Made by a program: the position numbers and the translations under genes
Shown here: positions 1-9,250 of the stretch, one piece after another
Numbering within the stretch: the stretch's first letter is position 1
How the letters are laid out: the number at the start of each line of letters is the position of its first letter
Notes under the pieces: model-generated
Seen by the model: only the letters and a program-made list of their open reading frames with translations
What the model was told of the DNA's origin: nothing
The model's database searches: none
NCBI RefSeq assembly: GCF_004793765.1
Contig: NZ_SRYM01000001.1
Location: 62,001-126,000 of the forward strand
Direction of reading: 5' to 3'
Origin: Parabacteroides distasonis
Lineage (GTDB): Bacteria > Bacteroidota > Bacteroidia > Bacteroidales > Tannerellaceae
DNA length: 64,000 nt

Positions 1-1217
1 CGCACAAATTGGTTCGCTTGCTCTTTTCGGGAATAATTTGATAGCTTATCCCGATCGACGGGTGAGGTTGTATATCCTTTTTCCTGCCATTCCTCATAGT
101 AATGTTTCAAGAAATCGTATACCTCGTCTACGTGGGTAGCGGCCAATCCGGAATGGGTCTCCTTGATGGCTTCGGCGAGGTAAGCCTCATCACTCTGTAC
201 GCATAAGATAGGCTTTTCTACTGCGAGCGATTCAAAGAACTTAGTTGTCATGAAGCCTTTTGGACCAGACGTGTCAAACTTATTCGTCAAAGAAAGCAGC
301 ACCGAGCTTTTGTTCAATATGAGGGGAATATCGGATGCCGGTACATACTCATGATAATCCATGAAAGATTGCACTCCATGTCGTTCGGCCTCTTGGTGGA
401 TGATGGAGCGGGATTCTTGATCGGTATACCATACTACTCGAAAAGTTTCGGGGACAATGATCTTGTCCTTCATGAGATGGGTGATGGCCGCAAATAATAA
501 TTCTGGATTTCGGATCGCTAAGCTTAACAACCGTCCGGTATAGGTAATGATGAACCGGGAGGTCTTGATTTGTTGCGGGTAGAATAACTCGGGATCGAAT
601 CCGTTATAAATCAGTTTTACGTTAGGATTATATTGTTTGAGTACCTCCACATGCCAAGGCGATACGGTCGTTACACAATCTGCTACCTCCAAAGCGTTAT
701 TCCGCTTTCTAAGTAATCGTTTGCGAAATCGTTTTGTGATAAATGCGTCTAGCCATGGAAATGTGTGGAATTTATGCGATATGTATTCGTTGGAGGCGTA
801 TTGCTCGATAATATCTCGTAAATCCACGACGAAAGGGAGATTGGTATGGACCGCTAACGTCTTGGCGGCGGTTAAAGGAAAGGTGCGGTATGTGCTACAC
901 AATATTCCCTTGTACTGGTTGGTCTTTATCAAGGGGATGCATGCGTTGATTATTCTTATGTCTTTATAACCAAACAAGATGTCTAGAAACATGACCCATA
1001 TCCATTCGATATACTTTGATATCTTGCCTGAAGCCTTGTAGTAGCGGACACAATACACGTTCGCATATCCTGTGAGAAATTCGAATGTATTGTCTTTTAT
1101 GTATTCTGTCACTACGGTAACTTCCCACCCCATGCGTGTTAAATATTTGCATAGATATCCCATTCTGGGGGCGAAAGCGGGTGGGAACATATCACATATG
1201 ATAAGGAGTTTATTCAT
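1..1217 (-). CDS. Glycosyltransferase family 4-like protein (3' end cut by window)
   Basis: The minus strand is open from an ATG at 1217 (MNKLLIICDMFPPAFAPRMG) to the window edge, about 405 codons. The N-terminal FPPAFAPR-type start and later VADCVTTVSPWHVEVLK, IYNGFDPELF, ITYTGRL and TNKFDTSGPKGFMTTKFFESLA segments follow the GT-B plan of GT4 enzymes: acceptor-side Rossmann fold, then donor-binding domain with a conserved acidic region near the nucleotide-sugar site. It should transfer a sugar from a nucleotide donor to a surface glycan at the inner membrane. It is the last visible gene of a minus-strand cluster with a PIG-L deacetylase 14 bases upstream. Donor and acceptor cannot be told from sequence. 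The C-terminus lies outside the window. Confidence 0.85.
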   Translation of the reverse strand, partial: MNKLLIICDMFPPAFAPRMGYLCKYLTRMGWEVTVVTEYIKDNTFEFLTGYANVYCVRYYKASGKISKYIEWIWVMFLDILFGYKDIRIINACIPLIKTNQYKGILCSTYRTFPLTAAKTLAVHTNLPFVVDLRDIIEQYASNEYISHKFHTFPWLDAFITKRFRKRLLRKRNNALEVADCVTTVSPWHVEVLKQYNPNVKLIYNGFDPELFYPQQIKTSRFIITYTGRLLSLAIRNPELLFAAITHLMKDKIIVPETFRVVWYTDQESRSIIHQEAERHGVQSFMDYHEYVPASDIPLILNKSSVLLSLTNKFDTSGPKGFMTTKFFESLAVEKPILCVQSDEAYLAEAIKETHSGLAATHVDEVYDFLKHYYEEWQEKGYTTSPVDRDKLSNYSRKEQANQFV

Positions 1218-1231
1218 GGATTCAATCAGGG

Positions 1232-1867
1232 TTATAAGAATAGACGAACGACTTCAAACGCTTCCGCATAGGTACATCCAGCCTGGACGCCCCGGGCTCT
1301 GGCTAATGAATAGATAAAGTCTTTGGATAGATAATCTCTCGCTCCTTGCGATTTATAGGCTTTCAATGATTCTACCTTTGTGCCGATATGGCACTCTTCC
1401 AGCCTTATAAAACATTGCGTGTTGAATGTCAAATTGTTCCAGATTAACTCATAACCTAATATATTCGTGTTTTTGAACGCTCGTAGCCCCTCTTGGGCGA
1501 TCGTCGTATGATCTTGGTGGATGTCGTGCAAGCTAGGGATGAAGACCAGATCAAAATCGGAAGCTTTTTTCAGGCGTATTAACTCCTCTAATATCTCTTG
1601 TCTTGCGTATCCCAGTTTTCTTACTTCGTAATTGTATATGATTAGGTTTTCCGGTTCTATACCTAAGGTCTGGGTAGCTTGCTTGACCTCAGTCTTTAGG
1701 ATATCTTTCGGAAAACCCTCGGGAACCGATTGCTGTGCGGTGGAGAAAGCCACGTAGGTCACTTTCTTACCCTCTTCTATCAAGCGTGAGATGGTTCCCC
1801 CCAATCCAAGTTCTCCGTCGTCCGTATGAGGGGCGAGGACTAAAATATTTTTACAATTAGTAATCAT
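1232..1867 (-). CDS. PIG-L (LmbE-like) family N-deacetylase
   Basis: The 211-residue protein has the PIG-L zinc-site signature near its N-terminus, APHTDDGELGLGGT at residues 12-25, as a variant of the usual PHPDD motif, and HDIHQDHTTI at about 113-122 supplies the distal His-Asp-His. The family removes N-acetyl groups from GlcNAc-type sugars. In bacterial glycan clusters it usually acts on a lipid-linked or free amino sugar. Length is normal for the family. It lies between a polysaccharide-deacetylase gene and a GT4 gene on the same strand, so a role in tailoring a surface or secreted glycan is likely. The substrate is unknown. The Pro to Thr change in PHPDD is seen in other family members and need not be inactivating. 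Confidence 0.88.
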   Translation of the reverse strand: MITNCKNILVLAPHTDDGELGLGGTISRLIEEGKKVTYVAFSTAQQSVPEGFPKDILKTEVKQATQTLGIEPENLIIYNYEVRKLGYARQEILEELIRLKKASDFDLVFIPSLHDIHQDHTTIAQEGLRAFKNTNILGYELIWNNLTFNTQCFIRLEECHIGTKVESLKAYKSQGARDYLSKDFIYSLARARGVQAGCTYAEAFEVVRLFL

Positions 1868-1905
1868 TCTTTCTTATTTATTTGAATACAGGGATTTTAT
1901 TGTTT

Positions 1906-3213
1906 TTACAGCTTCGCTAATTCTTTCAATAGCTGGGCGTATAACTTACGTAAATAACTTCCAGATCCTTCTTGTACGGAGTCATTATGCCATAGTAAAA
2001 CCAATTCACCTCCTACATTATTTACTTGTTCCACTAAATTCCGGCAATAGGTTAAAGCCCTATCAAAATCCAGTCCCATATATTTCTTCTCCTCTAGGGT
2101 ACAATCCATTATGATAAGTGGATGCAGTCGGAGAGGAGATAGCCGACGGGTGATCGGATTGATCCAACGAACCGGGTAACAAGTCCCTAACCGGAACCCG
2201 GAGACATCGGCGTACCCCATGGTGAAATCGTCCGTAACCCCGGCTGCTTCTATTTGATCCATATCTTCTGGTTCTCGGATTGCCAAGAAATGATGACGGT
2301 TGAACCGAACATTTTTGCCGATATGATCTTCCAGATCGGTTTTCTCTTTTCGGATAAGGCTAGGAGTCGTACCCGCTTGGTAGCTACTATGTAAACCTAT
2401 AGTTACATTATGCTCTAGAGCACTTTTTATCAATTTACGAATATCTTTATTCCTCAAATCGTAATGGGGTTTGTCGTGTTTGGCTTTGCCCCCGTTCCGG
2501 ATAAATAGGATAGGGTGGCATTGTTCTTTCCCGATCAAGTCCTGAAGGATACTATTCTGGCGGAAGAACCAAGGGAAGGTATAAAACGGGTCTTTTTCAA
2601 GGGAACCAAATTTACCTTGAATGGATTTATATAGTCCTCTTCTATCTCTAATAGACCGTATCAAACCTTTCCACGAACGATATAGAGTCGGAGAATCTAC
2701 GTCATGTGTAAGGTAAATCTTCCGGATTTGCTTTTTTACCTCGGGTACACGTAACCGGGATTGGCGTAACCAGCGACGAAGTAGCATGCGATATTCATCC
2801 ACGATCGGACGATGTAAGAAACCGGCCCGGTAAGGTAAGGACTCTTTACCGGGAAACCTTCCATGCTCATCTCGAAGCCCACGCCGTACCATCTCCTCGT
2901 ATCTGGAAATTAGAAAATAAGTACTTGCGATAATATCCGCATGAACCACCCATGTATCTCTTACCCATTCCTCTTTCGGCGAGCCGAATAACAAAGGGAT
3001 ACCCTGAACCTCTTGCAAGGGAAGTTCTGGTAAGGAAGCGGAAGTCCCGTATGTCTGTCCATCGAAAAAGCCGGATGGGATGATAACGACGTTATAACGG
3101 TCGAATTTATTGGGATCAGCCGTGTACCCGATCGTTTCTACCAGTTCGCTAGGGACGTCATCTCCTACAAGAAAACGTATTATATAATGTAAAGTACGAT
3201 TTTTCATATCCAT
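1906..3213 (-). CDS. Polysaccharide deacetylase-like protein (DUF7033-type N-terminus)
   Basis: This 435-residue protein has an N-terminal half of about 170 residues with no catalytic motif that I recognise, then a NodB-like region that opens with YLTHDVDSP (about 168-176), where the Asp pair would bind metal. Later IGLHSSYQAG and FNRHHFLA segments look like the metal-ligand and active-site strands. There is no signal peptide. Bacteroidetes carry this architecture in exopolysaccharide loci, where it is annotated as polysaccharide deacetylase family protein. Its start overlaps the end of the upstream FemAB-like gene by 10 bases, so the two are probably translationally coupled. The start used, MDMKNRTL, could be shortened by two codons to MKNRTL. 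The substrate is unknown. Confidence 0.75.
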   Translation of the reverse strand: MDMKNRTLHYIIRFLVGDDVPSELVETIGYTADPNKFDRYNVVIIPSGFFDGQTYGTSASLPELPLQEVQGIPLLFGSPKEEWVRDTWVVHADIIASTYFLISRYEEMVRRGLRDEHGRFPGKESLPYRAGFLHRPIVDEYRMLLRRWLRQSRLRVPEVKKQIRKIYLTHDVDSPTLYRSWKGLIRSIRDRRGLYKSIQGKFGSLEKDPFYTFPWFFRQNSILQDLIGKEQCHPILFIRNGGKAKHDKPHYDLRNKDIRKLIKSALEHNVTIGLHSSYQAGTTPSLIRKEKTDLEDHIGKNVRFNRHHFLAIREPEDMDQIEAAGVTDDFTMGYADVSGFRLGTCYPVRWINPITRRLSPLRLHPLIIMDCTLEEKKYMGLDFDRALTYCRNLVEQVNNVGGELVLLWHNDSVQEGSGSYLRKLYAQLLKELAKL

Positions 3214-4157
3214 TTGCTTAGTTTAATGCGTGCTCTGTCTAATAAACTTAGTTTCCCCCTAGATATTGTGAAAAACGGGGTTTGGATAGCTCCGAACTCC
3301 CGGAAGAAACGTTCTACTCCAGGTAGCATAGATCCTTCGAAGTCAAATACCGTCGTAAATTGAGAAACGAAATGAAGGCATTCCCACAGGACGTAGCTTT
3401 GCGCTCCGGAACCTCTATAGGCCGGATTTCCTCCTCCTGCGAGATAGTAAGCCGATCGATCTTGCCATACGATGAAAGCGGCCGCATGTAAATGGCCTTG
3501 CTCGTCATAACCTCCCCATAAATCACCTTGTCCTCTTTGCCTACAAGTGACGATCAAATCTTTCAGTACATTCGTGTCTTCCTTGATCCGTACGTGCTGG
3601 CGGTCAAATGTTTGGGACTGTACGGTCAGGAACTCATCCAAGGGAATCCCCTTTTTTACGGATATATGGTATTTATGTTGAGCTTTCGTAATATTTCGCC
3701 GAATATTGGAGCTCATATTCTCCCATATCGCTTGATGATCCCGGATATTTTTTAATAAATAGGTATAACGTGTCGTTTGGTTATATCCCGCCCAATAAAA
3801 CGGAAGCCAATCTGTGACGTCATAATTGAAATTTTGGAGGAAATACTGATAGCGTTTTAGTTCTTCCGTGAATTGTTTGCATAATTCTTGACGTCGTCCT
3901 AACTCGGTCGTATATTTCGTGTCGGAGGAACTTGCGGTGAACCAAGGGCCCATCGTTTGGGTGTAAGAAGGCATTGAGACAATATCGGAATGGGGGACGT
4001 AAATGGGGAGGGTTGCCTGTATCCTTCCCTTTTGTTCTATAAGTAAGACATCCCATTTTTTTTCTCCGCAAACTGTATCTAACCACCAGTCATGTGAGAA
4101 GATTGGTATATTTTTTTCAATATTGCAAAGTAAACGATATTTGTCTTTATTACTCAT
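3204..4157 (-). CDS. FemAB-like GNAT-fold acyltransferase
   Basis: The 317-residue protein resembles the FemAB/GNAT-like proteins of exopolysaccharide clusters. A DWWLDTVCG segment near the start is followed by a TMGPWFTA region, a central helix with RRNITKAQHKY, and then a GNAT-like core with GHLHAAAFIVW, AYYLAGGGNPAYRGSGAQSY and FDFEGSMLPGVERFFREFG near the C-terminus. FemAB proteins transfer aminoacyl groups to peptidoglycan, but those found with glycosyltransferases probably acylate a sugar. It is cytosolic, with no signal or TM segments. It is the first gene of the visible minus-strand group, 42 bases from the end of recA, with a GC-rich hairpin in between. Confidence 0.75.
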   Translation of the reverse strand: MSNKDKYRLLCNIEKNIPIFSHDWWLDTVCGEKKWDVLLIEQKGRIQATLPIYVPHSDIVSMPSYTQTMGPWFTASSSDTKYTTELGRRQELCKQFTEELKRYQYFLQNFNYDVTDWLPFYWAGYNQTTRYTYLLKNIRDHQAIWENMSSNIRRNITKAQHKYHISVKKGIPLDEFLTVQSQTFDRQHVRIKEDTNVLKDLIVTCRQRGQGDLWGGYDEQGHLHAAAFIVWQDRSAYYLAGGGNPAYRGSGAQSYVLWECLHFVSQFTTVFDFEGSMLPGVERFFREFGAIQTPFFTISRGKLSLLDRARIKLSKWI

Positions 4158-4171
4158 TACAATTTCGTATA

Positions 4172-4192
4172 GGGGCGGGGGTTGCCCGCCCC
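4172..4192. terminator. GC-rich hairpin between recA and the glycan cluster
   Basis: An 8-bp perfect stem, GGGGCGGG against CCCGCCCC, closes a short loop directly after the recA stop codon (minus strand). There is no T-run on either side, so if it ends recA transcription it does so as a non-canonical or 3'-stabilising structure. Confidence 0.45.
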
Positions 4193-4198
4193 CGCAAA

Positions 4199-5251
4199 TT
4201 ACTTGTTGGCTTTTAATGCCTCAAATATTAATTCGGATAATTCGTCTGCCAATTCGGGATTGTCCTCGACACATTGTTTTGCCGCATCACGACCCTGTCC
4301 CAATTTGGTATCGTTGTAGCTGTACCATGAACCGCTTTTCTTGATGATATTCAGTTCTGAGCCAAGATCGATGATCTCTCCGGAACGGGAGATACCTTGC
4401 CCGAACATGATATCGAACTCTGCCTTGCGGAATGGAGGAGCCACCTTGTTTTTTATAACTTTCACACGCACTTGGTTTCCCTTGATCTCGTCACCATCTT
4501 TCAGCTTTCCAATGCTACGGATATCCAAACGGACTGAAGCGTAGAACTTCAACGCATTACCTCCAGTCGTTGTTTCCGGGTTTCCGAACATTACGCCGAT
4601 CTTATCACGCAATTGGTTGATGAAGATACAGGTCGTATTCGTCTTATTGATTGCGGCCGTCAACTTACGAAGGGCTTGTGACATTAGACGAGCTTGTAGC
4701 CCCATCTTGCTGTCTCCCATATCACCTTCAATCTCGGCTTTAGGAGTCAAAGCGGCTACTGAGTCGATAACAATGATATCTACAGCGGATGAACGGATCA
4801 ACTGCTCGGCTATTTCCAAGGCCTGCTCACCGTTATCCGGCTGAGAGATCCATAAGTTCTCTACATCAACGCCTAACTTTTCAGCATAGAAACGATCAAA
4901 AGCATGCTCCGCATCAATAAATGCGGCGATACCTCCTTTTTTCTGAGCCTCGGCGATCGCATGGATCGCTATGGTTGTCTTACCGGAAGATTCCGGACCA
5001 TAGATCTCGACGATACGTCCTTTCGGATATCCGCCTACGCCTAGCGCTGCGTTTAAAGCGATAGAACCTGTCGGTATCACCTCGATATCCTCGATGCTCT
5101 CATCGCCTAGTTTCATGATCGAACCTTTTCCGTAGTTCTTCTCGATTTTATCCATTGCCGCACGTAAAGCCTTTAGCTTATCCGTGTTAGCGGCTGGTTT
5201 ACCACCTTCTTCTTTCGCTTTTTCTTCGAACAAATTTTCTTCTTTTGCCAT
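4199..5251 (-). CDS. recA: Recombinase A
   Basis: This is a full-length 350-residue RecA. The Walker A motif GPESSGKTT lies at about residues 85-93, the Walker B strand is [10 protein letters not shown], the DNA-binding loop region is [20 protein letters not shown], and the MAW/L2 region includes [21 protein letters not shown]. It forms ATP-dependent filaments on single-stranded DNA for homologous recombination and repair. It is the last gene of a probable three-gene minus-strand operon, 9 bases after the bcp stop. I see no LexA-type operator; transcription probably comes from the promoter ahead of the dehydrogenase gene. Confidence 0.99.
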   Translation of the reverse strand: MAKEENLFEEKAKEEGGKPAANTDKLKALRAAMDKIEKNYGKGSIMKLGDESIEDIEVIPTGSIALNAALGVGGYPKGRIVEIYGPESSGKTTIAIHAIAEAQKKGGIAAFIDAEHAFDRFYAEKLGVDVENLWISQPDNGEQALEIAEQLIRSSAVDIIVIDSVAALTPKAEIEGDMGDSKMGLQARLMSQALRKLTAAINKTNTTCIFINQLRDKIGVMFGNPETTTGGNALKFYASVRLDIRSIGKLKDGDEIKGNQVRVKVIKNKVAPPFRKAEFDIMFGQGISRSGEIIDLGSELNIIKKSGSWYSYNDTKLGQGRDAAKQCVEDNPELADELSELIFEALKANK

Positions 5252-5260
5252 ATGTGTCCT

Positions 5261-5719
5261 TTATAAATTAAGGATTTGATTTGCATGGTCTTTTGTCTTC
5301 ACCTCTTTCGGCCCGATGATATTGGTAACAATACCTTCCTCGTTGATGATAAAGGTGGTCCGGAGAGTCCCCATGTATGAACGTCCGTACATTTTTTTCT
5401 CAGCCCACACACCAAACTGTTCTTGTAAGGTTGTGTCTATGTCCGCTATTAAACGGAAAGGTAAGTTTTGCTTTTGTATAAAACCTTGATGCGATTTGGC
5501 GCTATCTTTACTTACTCCGATGATCTCGAAGCCTTTCGCTTGTAAGGCTTGATAGCCGTCACGTAAGCTGCATGCTTCCGCCGTGCAACCGCTCGTATTA
5601 TCTTTCGGATAGAAATAGAGCGCTACTTTCTTTCCTTGGTAGTCACTCATCTTTACCTCTTTACCATCTTGATCGGTTCCCAAAAATTCGGGAACCTTAT
5701 CGCCTATTTGTATTGCCAT
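5261..5719 (-). CDS. bcp: Thioredoxin-dependent thiol peroxidase (Bcp/PrxQ)
   Basis: The 152-residue AhpC/TSA-fold protein carries the Bcp active site YFYPKDNTSGCTAEACSLRD, with the peroxidatic Cys at residue 45 and a resolving Cys at residue 50, the spacing typical of alpha-type PrxQ. It reduces hydroperoxides in the cytosol using thioredoxin. The start lies 1 base after the stop of the upstream dehydrogenase gene and its stop is 9 bases before recA, so the three are co-transcribed. The pairing of a peroxidase with recA makes sense as protection and repair, but that is inference. Confidence 0.95.
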   Translation of the reverse strand: MAIQIGDKVPEFLGTDQDGKEVKMSDYQGKKVALYFYPKDNTSGCTAEACSLRDGYQALQAKGFEIIGVSKDSAKSHQGFIQKQNLPFRLIADIDTTLQEQFGVWAEKKMYGRSYMGTLRTTFIINEEGIVTNIIGPKEVKTKDHANQILNL

Positions 5720-5720
5720 A

Positions 5721-6914
5721 TTACAATTCTAGGTCAATGTTAAACAATTCATGCCAAGGCAAACCTTGCTCATTCAGCTCTTTCATGAATGGGTCTGGAT
5801 TGAATTCCTCCACATTCCATACACCCGGTTTCTTCCAAATACCTTGCATAAATAATTTGGCGCCGATCATGGCAGGAACACCGGTGGTATAGCTAACGCC
5901 TTGCGCTCCTGTTTCCAGATAAGCGGCATGGTGGCTACAGTTGTTGTATACGTAATAAGTTAATTCCTTACCGTCCTTGATACCACGGATGCGGCAACCA
6001 ATGGAAGTCTCGCCTGTATAATTTTCTCCCAAATCACCCGGATTCGGCAGTACGGCCTTTAAGAACTGGATCGGAACGATTTCCTGCCCATTGTAAAGGA
6101 TCGGGTCGATACGAGCCATGCCGATATTTTGGATGACACGCAAATGAGTCAAATATTCCTGTCCGAAAGTCATCCAGAAACGAGCCCGTTTGAGGGTCGA
6201 GAAATTTTTAGTCAGACTTTCCAATTCCTCGTGATACATCAAATACGATTCTCTCGGTCCTACGTTCGGATAATTCAATGCCTTATGTACGCTCAGCGGA
6301 TCGGTCTCCTTCCATTCCCCATCCTCGAAATATTTGCCACGTTGAGTGATCTCGCGGATATTAATTTCTGGGTTGAAATTGGTAGCGAAAGCCTTATGGT
6401 GATCTCCGGCGTTACAGTCTACGATATCCAAATATTGTATCTCGTCGAAATGATGCTTTGCCGCATAAGCTGTGTACACACCGGTAACCCCCGGGTCGAA
6501 ACCACATCCCAAGATAGCGGTAAGACCGGCTTTCTCGAAACGATCTTTATAGGCCCATTGCCAGCTGTATTGATATTTGGCTTCATCGAGCGGTTCGTAG
6601 TTGGCCGTATCTAAATAGCTAACACCATATTCCAAACAAGCGTCCATGATATGCAGGTCTTGATAAGGTAAGGCCAGATTTACCACCAAATCCGGTTTGA
6701 AGGCGTTAAACAAGGCAACGAGCTCTTGTACGTTGTCTGCGTCTACCTGTGCGGTTTGCACGTTCACATTCTTGATATCGGCAGCGATCTTGTCGCATTT
6801 ACTTTTCGTACGGCTAGCTACCATGATATCCGTGAAGACATCCGCATTCATCGCTATTTTCTTAACAGCAACGGTACTTACGCCCCCTGCACCAATAACT
6901 AATACTCTTCCCAT
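5721..6914 (-). CDS. Saccharopine dehydrogenase family protein (carboxy(nor)spermidine dehydrogenase-like)
   Basis: The 397-residue protein starts with a Rossmann fingerprint, MGRVLVIGAGGVSTVAVKKI, and continues with SRTKSKCDKIAADI and NLALPYQDLHIMDACLEYGV, typical of the saccharopine-dehydrogenase family. The LGCGFDPGVTGVYTAYAAKH and IDIVDCNAGDH-like segments match the carboxyspermidine/carboxynorspermidine synthase group, which reductively joins aspartate semialdehyde to a diamine. Bacteroides use this route to make spermidine, so a polyamine role is more likely than lysine catabolism. It heads the operon with bcp and recA. A TATATTTG element lies about 57 bases upstream. Confidence 0.88.
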   Translation of the reverse strand: MGRVLVIGAGGVSTVAVKKIAMNADVFTDIMVASRTKSKCDKIAADIKNVNVQTAQVDADNVQELVALFNAFKPDLVVNLALPYQDLHIMDACLEYGVSYLDTANYEPLDEAKYQYSWQWAYKDRFEKAGLTAILGCGFDPGVTGVYTAYAAKHHFDEIQYLDIVDCNAGDHHKAFATNFNPEINIREITQRGKYFEDGEWKETDPLSVHKALNYPNVGPRESYLMYHEELESLTKNFSTLKRARFWMTFGQEYLTHLRVIQNIGMARIDPILYNGQEIVPIQFLKAVLPNPGDLGENYTGETSIGCRIRGIKDGKELTYYVYNNCSHHAAYLETGAQGVSYTTGVPAMIGAKLFMQGIWKKPGVWNVEEFNPDPFMKELNEQGLPWHELFNIDLEL

Positions 6915-6970
6915 TTACTAATAGAATTAATCTTGTTAATATACAGTTTACAAGGTTTTCAACCAATGGA

Positions 6971-6978
6971 CAAATATA
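6971..6978 (-). promoter_or_regulatory. Bacteroidetes -7 element for the dehydrogenase-bcp-recA operon
   Basis: On the minus strand TATATTTG matches the TAnnTTTG consensus of the Bacteroidetes primary sigma factor. It lies about 57 bases before the first ATG. No clear -33 TTTG is seen at the expected distance. Confidence 0.5.
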
Positions 6979-7082
6979 CGGCTTTTCCTTGACAATCCCT
7001 ATAAAAGATTTATTTATTCATTTTAGAAGGGATGAAGGAAAAGAAAGACACAACTAATGAATGTGAATACTGAAAATAGTCG

Positions 7083-7090
7083 TACTTTTG
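7083..7090 (+). promoter_or_regulatory. Bacteroidetes -7 element for the decayed kinase / methyltransferase unit
   Basis: TACTTTTG fits TAnnTTTG and lies 26 bases before the ATG at 7117. The downstream methyltransferase gene starts 6 bases after the kinase remnant, so this promoter probably also drives it. Confidence 0.5.
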
Positions 7091-7116
7091 TCACATTTAC
7101 TGTTTAAAGATTGGAC

Positions 7117-7872
7117 ATGAGATTTTTAAATTATGCCGGGGGTGTTTTTATTCTGCTTTTATTAGCGTTGGGGTGCAAACCCGAGGCGAAGCGGAGCCGT
7201 GTGTTTGTGATCCAATCTTTTCGGTGGGGCGACAAGAGTTATCCGGAATTAAACTCGGGCATCCGCACATTTTATCTCGACTGCGAGTGCTATATGGCTG
7301 AGGAGGAAGAGGAACGGATGTATAACTTTATCGATACGATCCGTCTTTGGAATCCCGACATCATCTCGGTGAATGATGATCAGGTTACCTATACGTTGAT
7401 GGAATGCGGCTGTCCTTTTGTAAAGAAAGTTCCGGTTGTTTTCTCTGGCGTCAATTTCCCTAATTGGGATTTGCTGGAAGAATATCCGAACGTAACAGGT
7501 AGTTGGGACAAGATTGATTATAAGGAAAACCTTCGTTTGATTGATCAGCAAATGGGAAAGTCTCGTATTTATATCAATAATGCCATCAAGTTCACGACTT
7601 CAGGCTATATAGAAGTGGGGTACTATCTCTGTACGAAAGGCGACTGTTTTCATATTTATGTAGAAGACACGGGTATCGGTATCCCTGAGGAGAAACAGAA
7701 GCAAGTATTTGATCATATTTGCAAATTGGATGAGTTCGCACAAGGCACCGGACTCGAATTGGCGATTTGTCAAGTGATAGCGCAGCATTTCGACGGTGAG
7801 ATACAATTGAACTTGGAATATGGTAAAGATAGTCGTTTTACGCTAACTTTGCCTAAAGAACGTATAGGTTGA
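7117..7872 (+). pseudogene. Internally deleted sensor histidine kinase remnant
   Basis: The open frame joins two parts that are normally hundreds of residues apart. Residues 1 to about 145 are a lipoprotein-type signal (lipobox LALG|C) plus the start of a periplasmic ABC-substrate-binding-like sensor (RVFVIQSFRWGDKSYPE, VVFSGVNFPNW). From about residue 150 the frame enters the ATP-binding domain of a histidine kinase at its N-box (YINNAIKFTTSGYIEVGY), followed by VEDTGIGIPEE and GTGLELAICQVIAQHFDG. The rest of the sensor, the membrane anchor and the phospho-accepting HisKA domain are missing, so it cannot work as a kinase. The fusion is in frame, with the junction near 7550-7575. The ATG at 7117 is preferred to a TTG at 7111. 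It may still be expressed, since it has a promoter-like element. Confidence 0.75.
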
Positions 7873-7878
7873 CAAAGT

Positions 7879-9087
7879 ATGGAGCAAATAAAGGAACTTT
7901 CACGATTTATCAAGGAACATGCGTCGGATGATTTGAATCGTCTGTTGCTTTCTGCCTCTCGTTATCCGGGGATTGATATTCCTTTCGTGGTGGATCAATT
8001 AAAATCCCGGCGGCAGATCAAGGATAAACTGCCTTCATGGTATCAAAACGATCGACTGGTTTTTCCGGCGAAGATAACGGTGGAGCAATGTTCCTCGGAA
8101 CAGACCGCCTTGTACAAACAGAGGTTGGTAGAACCGCACGCACATGTATGTGATTTAACCGGAGGATTGGGGATCGATAGTTATTTTTTCTCCCTGAAAG
8201 TACGGCAGGTTACTTATATCGAACGCTTTCCTGTTTATTGCGAGGCGGCTATTCATAATTTCAAGGTCTTAGATGTTGGTAATATAACGGTATTGAATGG
8301 TGATTCTACAGAGTTGATAGATAAGATCGATGGAATAGATGTGTTTTATATCGATCCGGCTCGTAGGGGAGAGGGAAATAAGCGGGTTTTTGCGCTGCAA
8401 GATTGCGAGCCGGATTTGACAAAGTTGGTTCCTGTCTTGTTTAGTCATGCCCCTAAAGTGATTGCGAAACTATCCCCGATGGCGGATATTCATATGACGA
8501 TGGATTTGCTTCCGGATGTGACAGCCATACAGGTACTTTCGGTGAAAAATGAATGTAAGGAACTTTTGTTTGTGTTGGAACGAGGCTCGAGAGGCGGTAG
8601 CCCTCGGATCTGTTGCGTGAATTTTATCTCGGAGGAAGAACCGGAATTGTTTACGTTCTCAATGGAGGAAGAGCGGGAAGCTGTCGTCTCCATCCGTGGG
8701 GAAGTCAAGCGTTATTTATATGAACCGAACGCTTCCATCTTGAAGGCGGGTGCGTTTAAAGCGGTCGCTATTCGTTTTGGGTTGAGTAAATTGCATGTCA
8801 GCAGTCATTTATATACGTCGGATGATGTAGTTCCTTGTTTCCCGGGACGTTCTTTTGTGGTAGACGAGGTGATCCCCTTTACGAATAAACAATGTAAGAC
8901 TTTGTCGAGACTGATCCCTCAAGCGAATATAACAGTCCGCAATTTCCCTCTCTCGGTGGATGAGTTACGTAAGCGAACCAAAATTGCGGATGGAGGAACC
9001 ATTTATCTTTTCGCCACTACTCTGGAAAATGGGGATAAGATACTTATCAAAACTCACAAGCTTGCACTTGATATCTTTTCCGGTTAA
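7879..9087 (+). CDS. THUMP-like class I SAM-dependent methyltransferase (PG_1098 type)
   Basis: The 402-residue protein has an N-terminal helical region of about 90 residues, then a Rossmann methyltransferase core with motif I VCDLTGGLGIDSYFFS (about 93-108), the acidic residue after strand 2 in TYIERFPVYC, and motif IV VFYIDPARRG (about 155-164), a (D/N)PP(Y/R)-like catalytic loop variant. The C-terminal 120 residues match the THUMP-like domain described for the P. gingivalis PG_1098 family. An RNA or other nucleic-acid target is likely, but no substrate is established to my knowledge. It follows the kinase remnant by 6 bases and may rely on its promoter. Confidence 0.85.
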   Translation: MEQIKELSRFIKEHASDDLNRLLLSASRYPGIDIPFVVDQLKSRRQIKDKLPSWYQNDRLVFPAKITVEQCSSEQTALYKQRLVEPHAHVCDLTGGLGIDSYFFSLKVRQVTYIERFPVYCEAAIHNFKVLDVGNITVLNGDSTELIDKIDGIDVFYIDPARRGEGNKRVFALQDCEPDLTKLVPVLFSHAPKVIAKLSPMADIHMTMDLLPDVTAIQVLSVKNECKELLFVLERGSRGGSPRICCVNFISEEEPELFTFSMEEEREAVVSIRGEVKRYLYEPNASILKAGAFKAVAIRFGLSKLHVSSHLYTSDDVVPCFPGRSFVVDEVIPFTNKQCKTLSRLIPQANITVRNFPLSVDELRKRTKIADGGTIYLFATTLENGDKILIKTHKLALDIFSG

Positions 9088-9250
9088 TAAATACGTTCCT
9101 TATGTTCATTCTGATTGAATACATCGAGGACACCACTATAATAAACTGGCAGGAACAGCGGGCTTTTGATTATGCTACTGTTTCGAATATCGTCCGAAGA
9201 TAAGGTAAGTGAAACAAAAAACAGGTCGAATATTAGACTTTTTTAAGCGG

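Noticed and set aside
637-969. Plus-strand 110-residue frame at the left edge
   Set aside because: Antisense to the GT4 gene, which has clear family motifs on the minus strand.
9102-9203. 33-codon ORF in the spacer between the methyltransferase and transporter genes
   Set aside because: Too short, no motif and no promoter; at most an old remnant.
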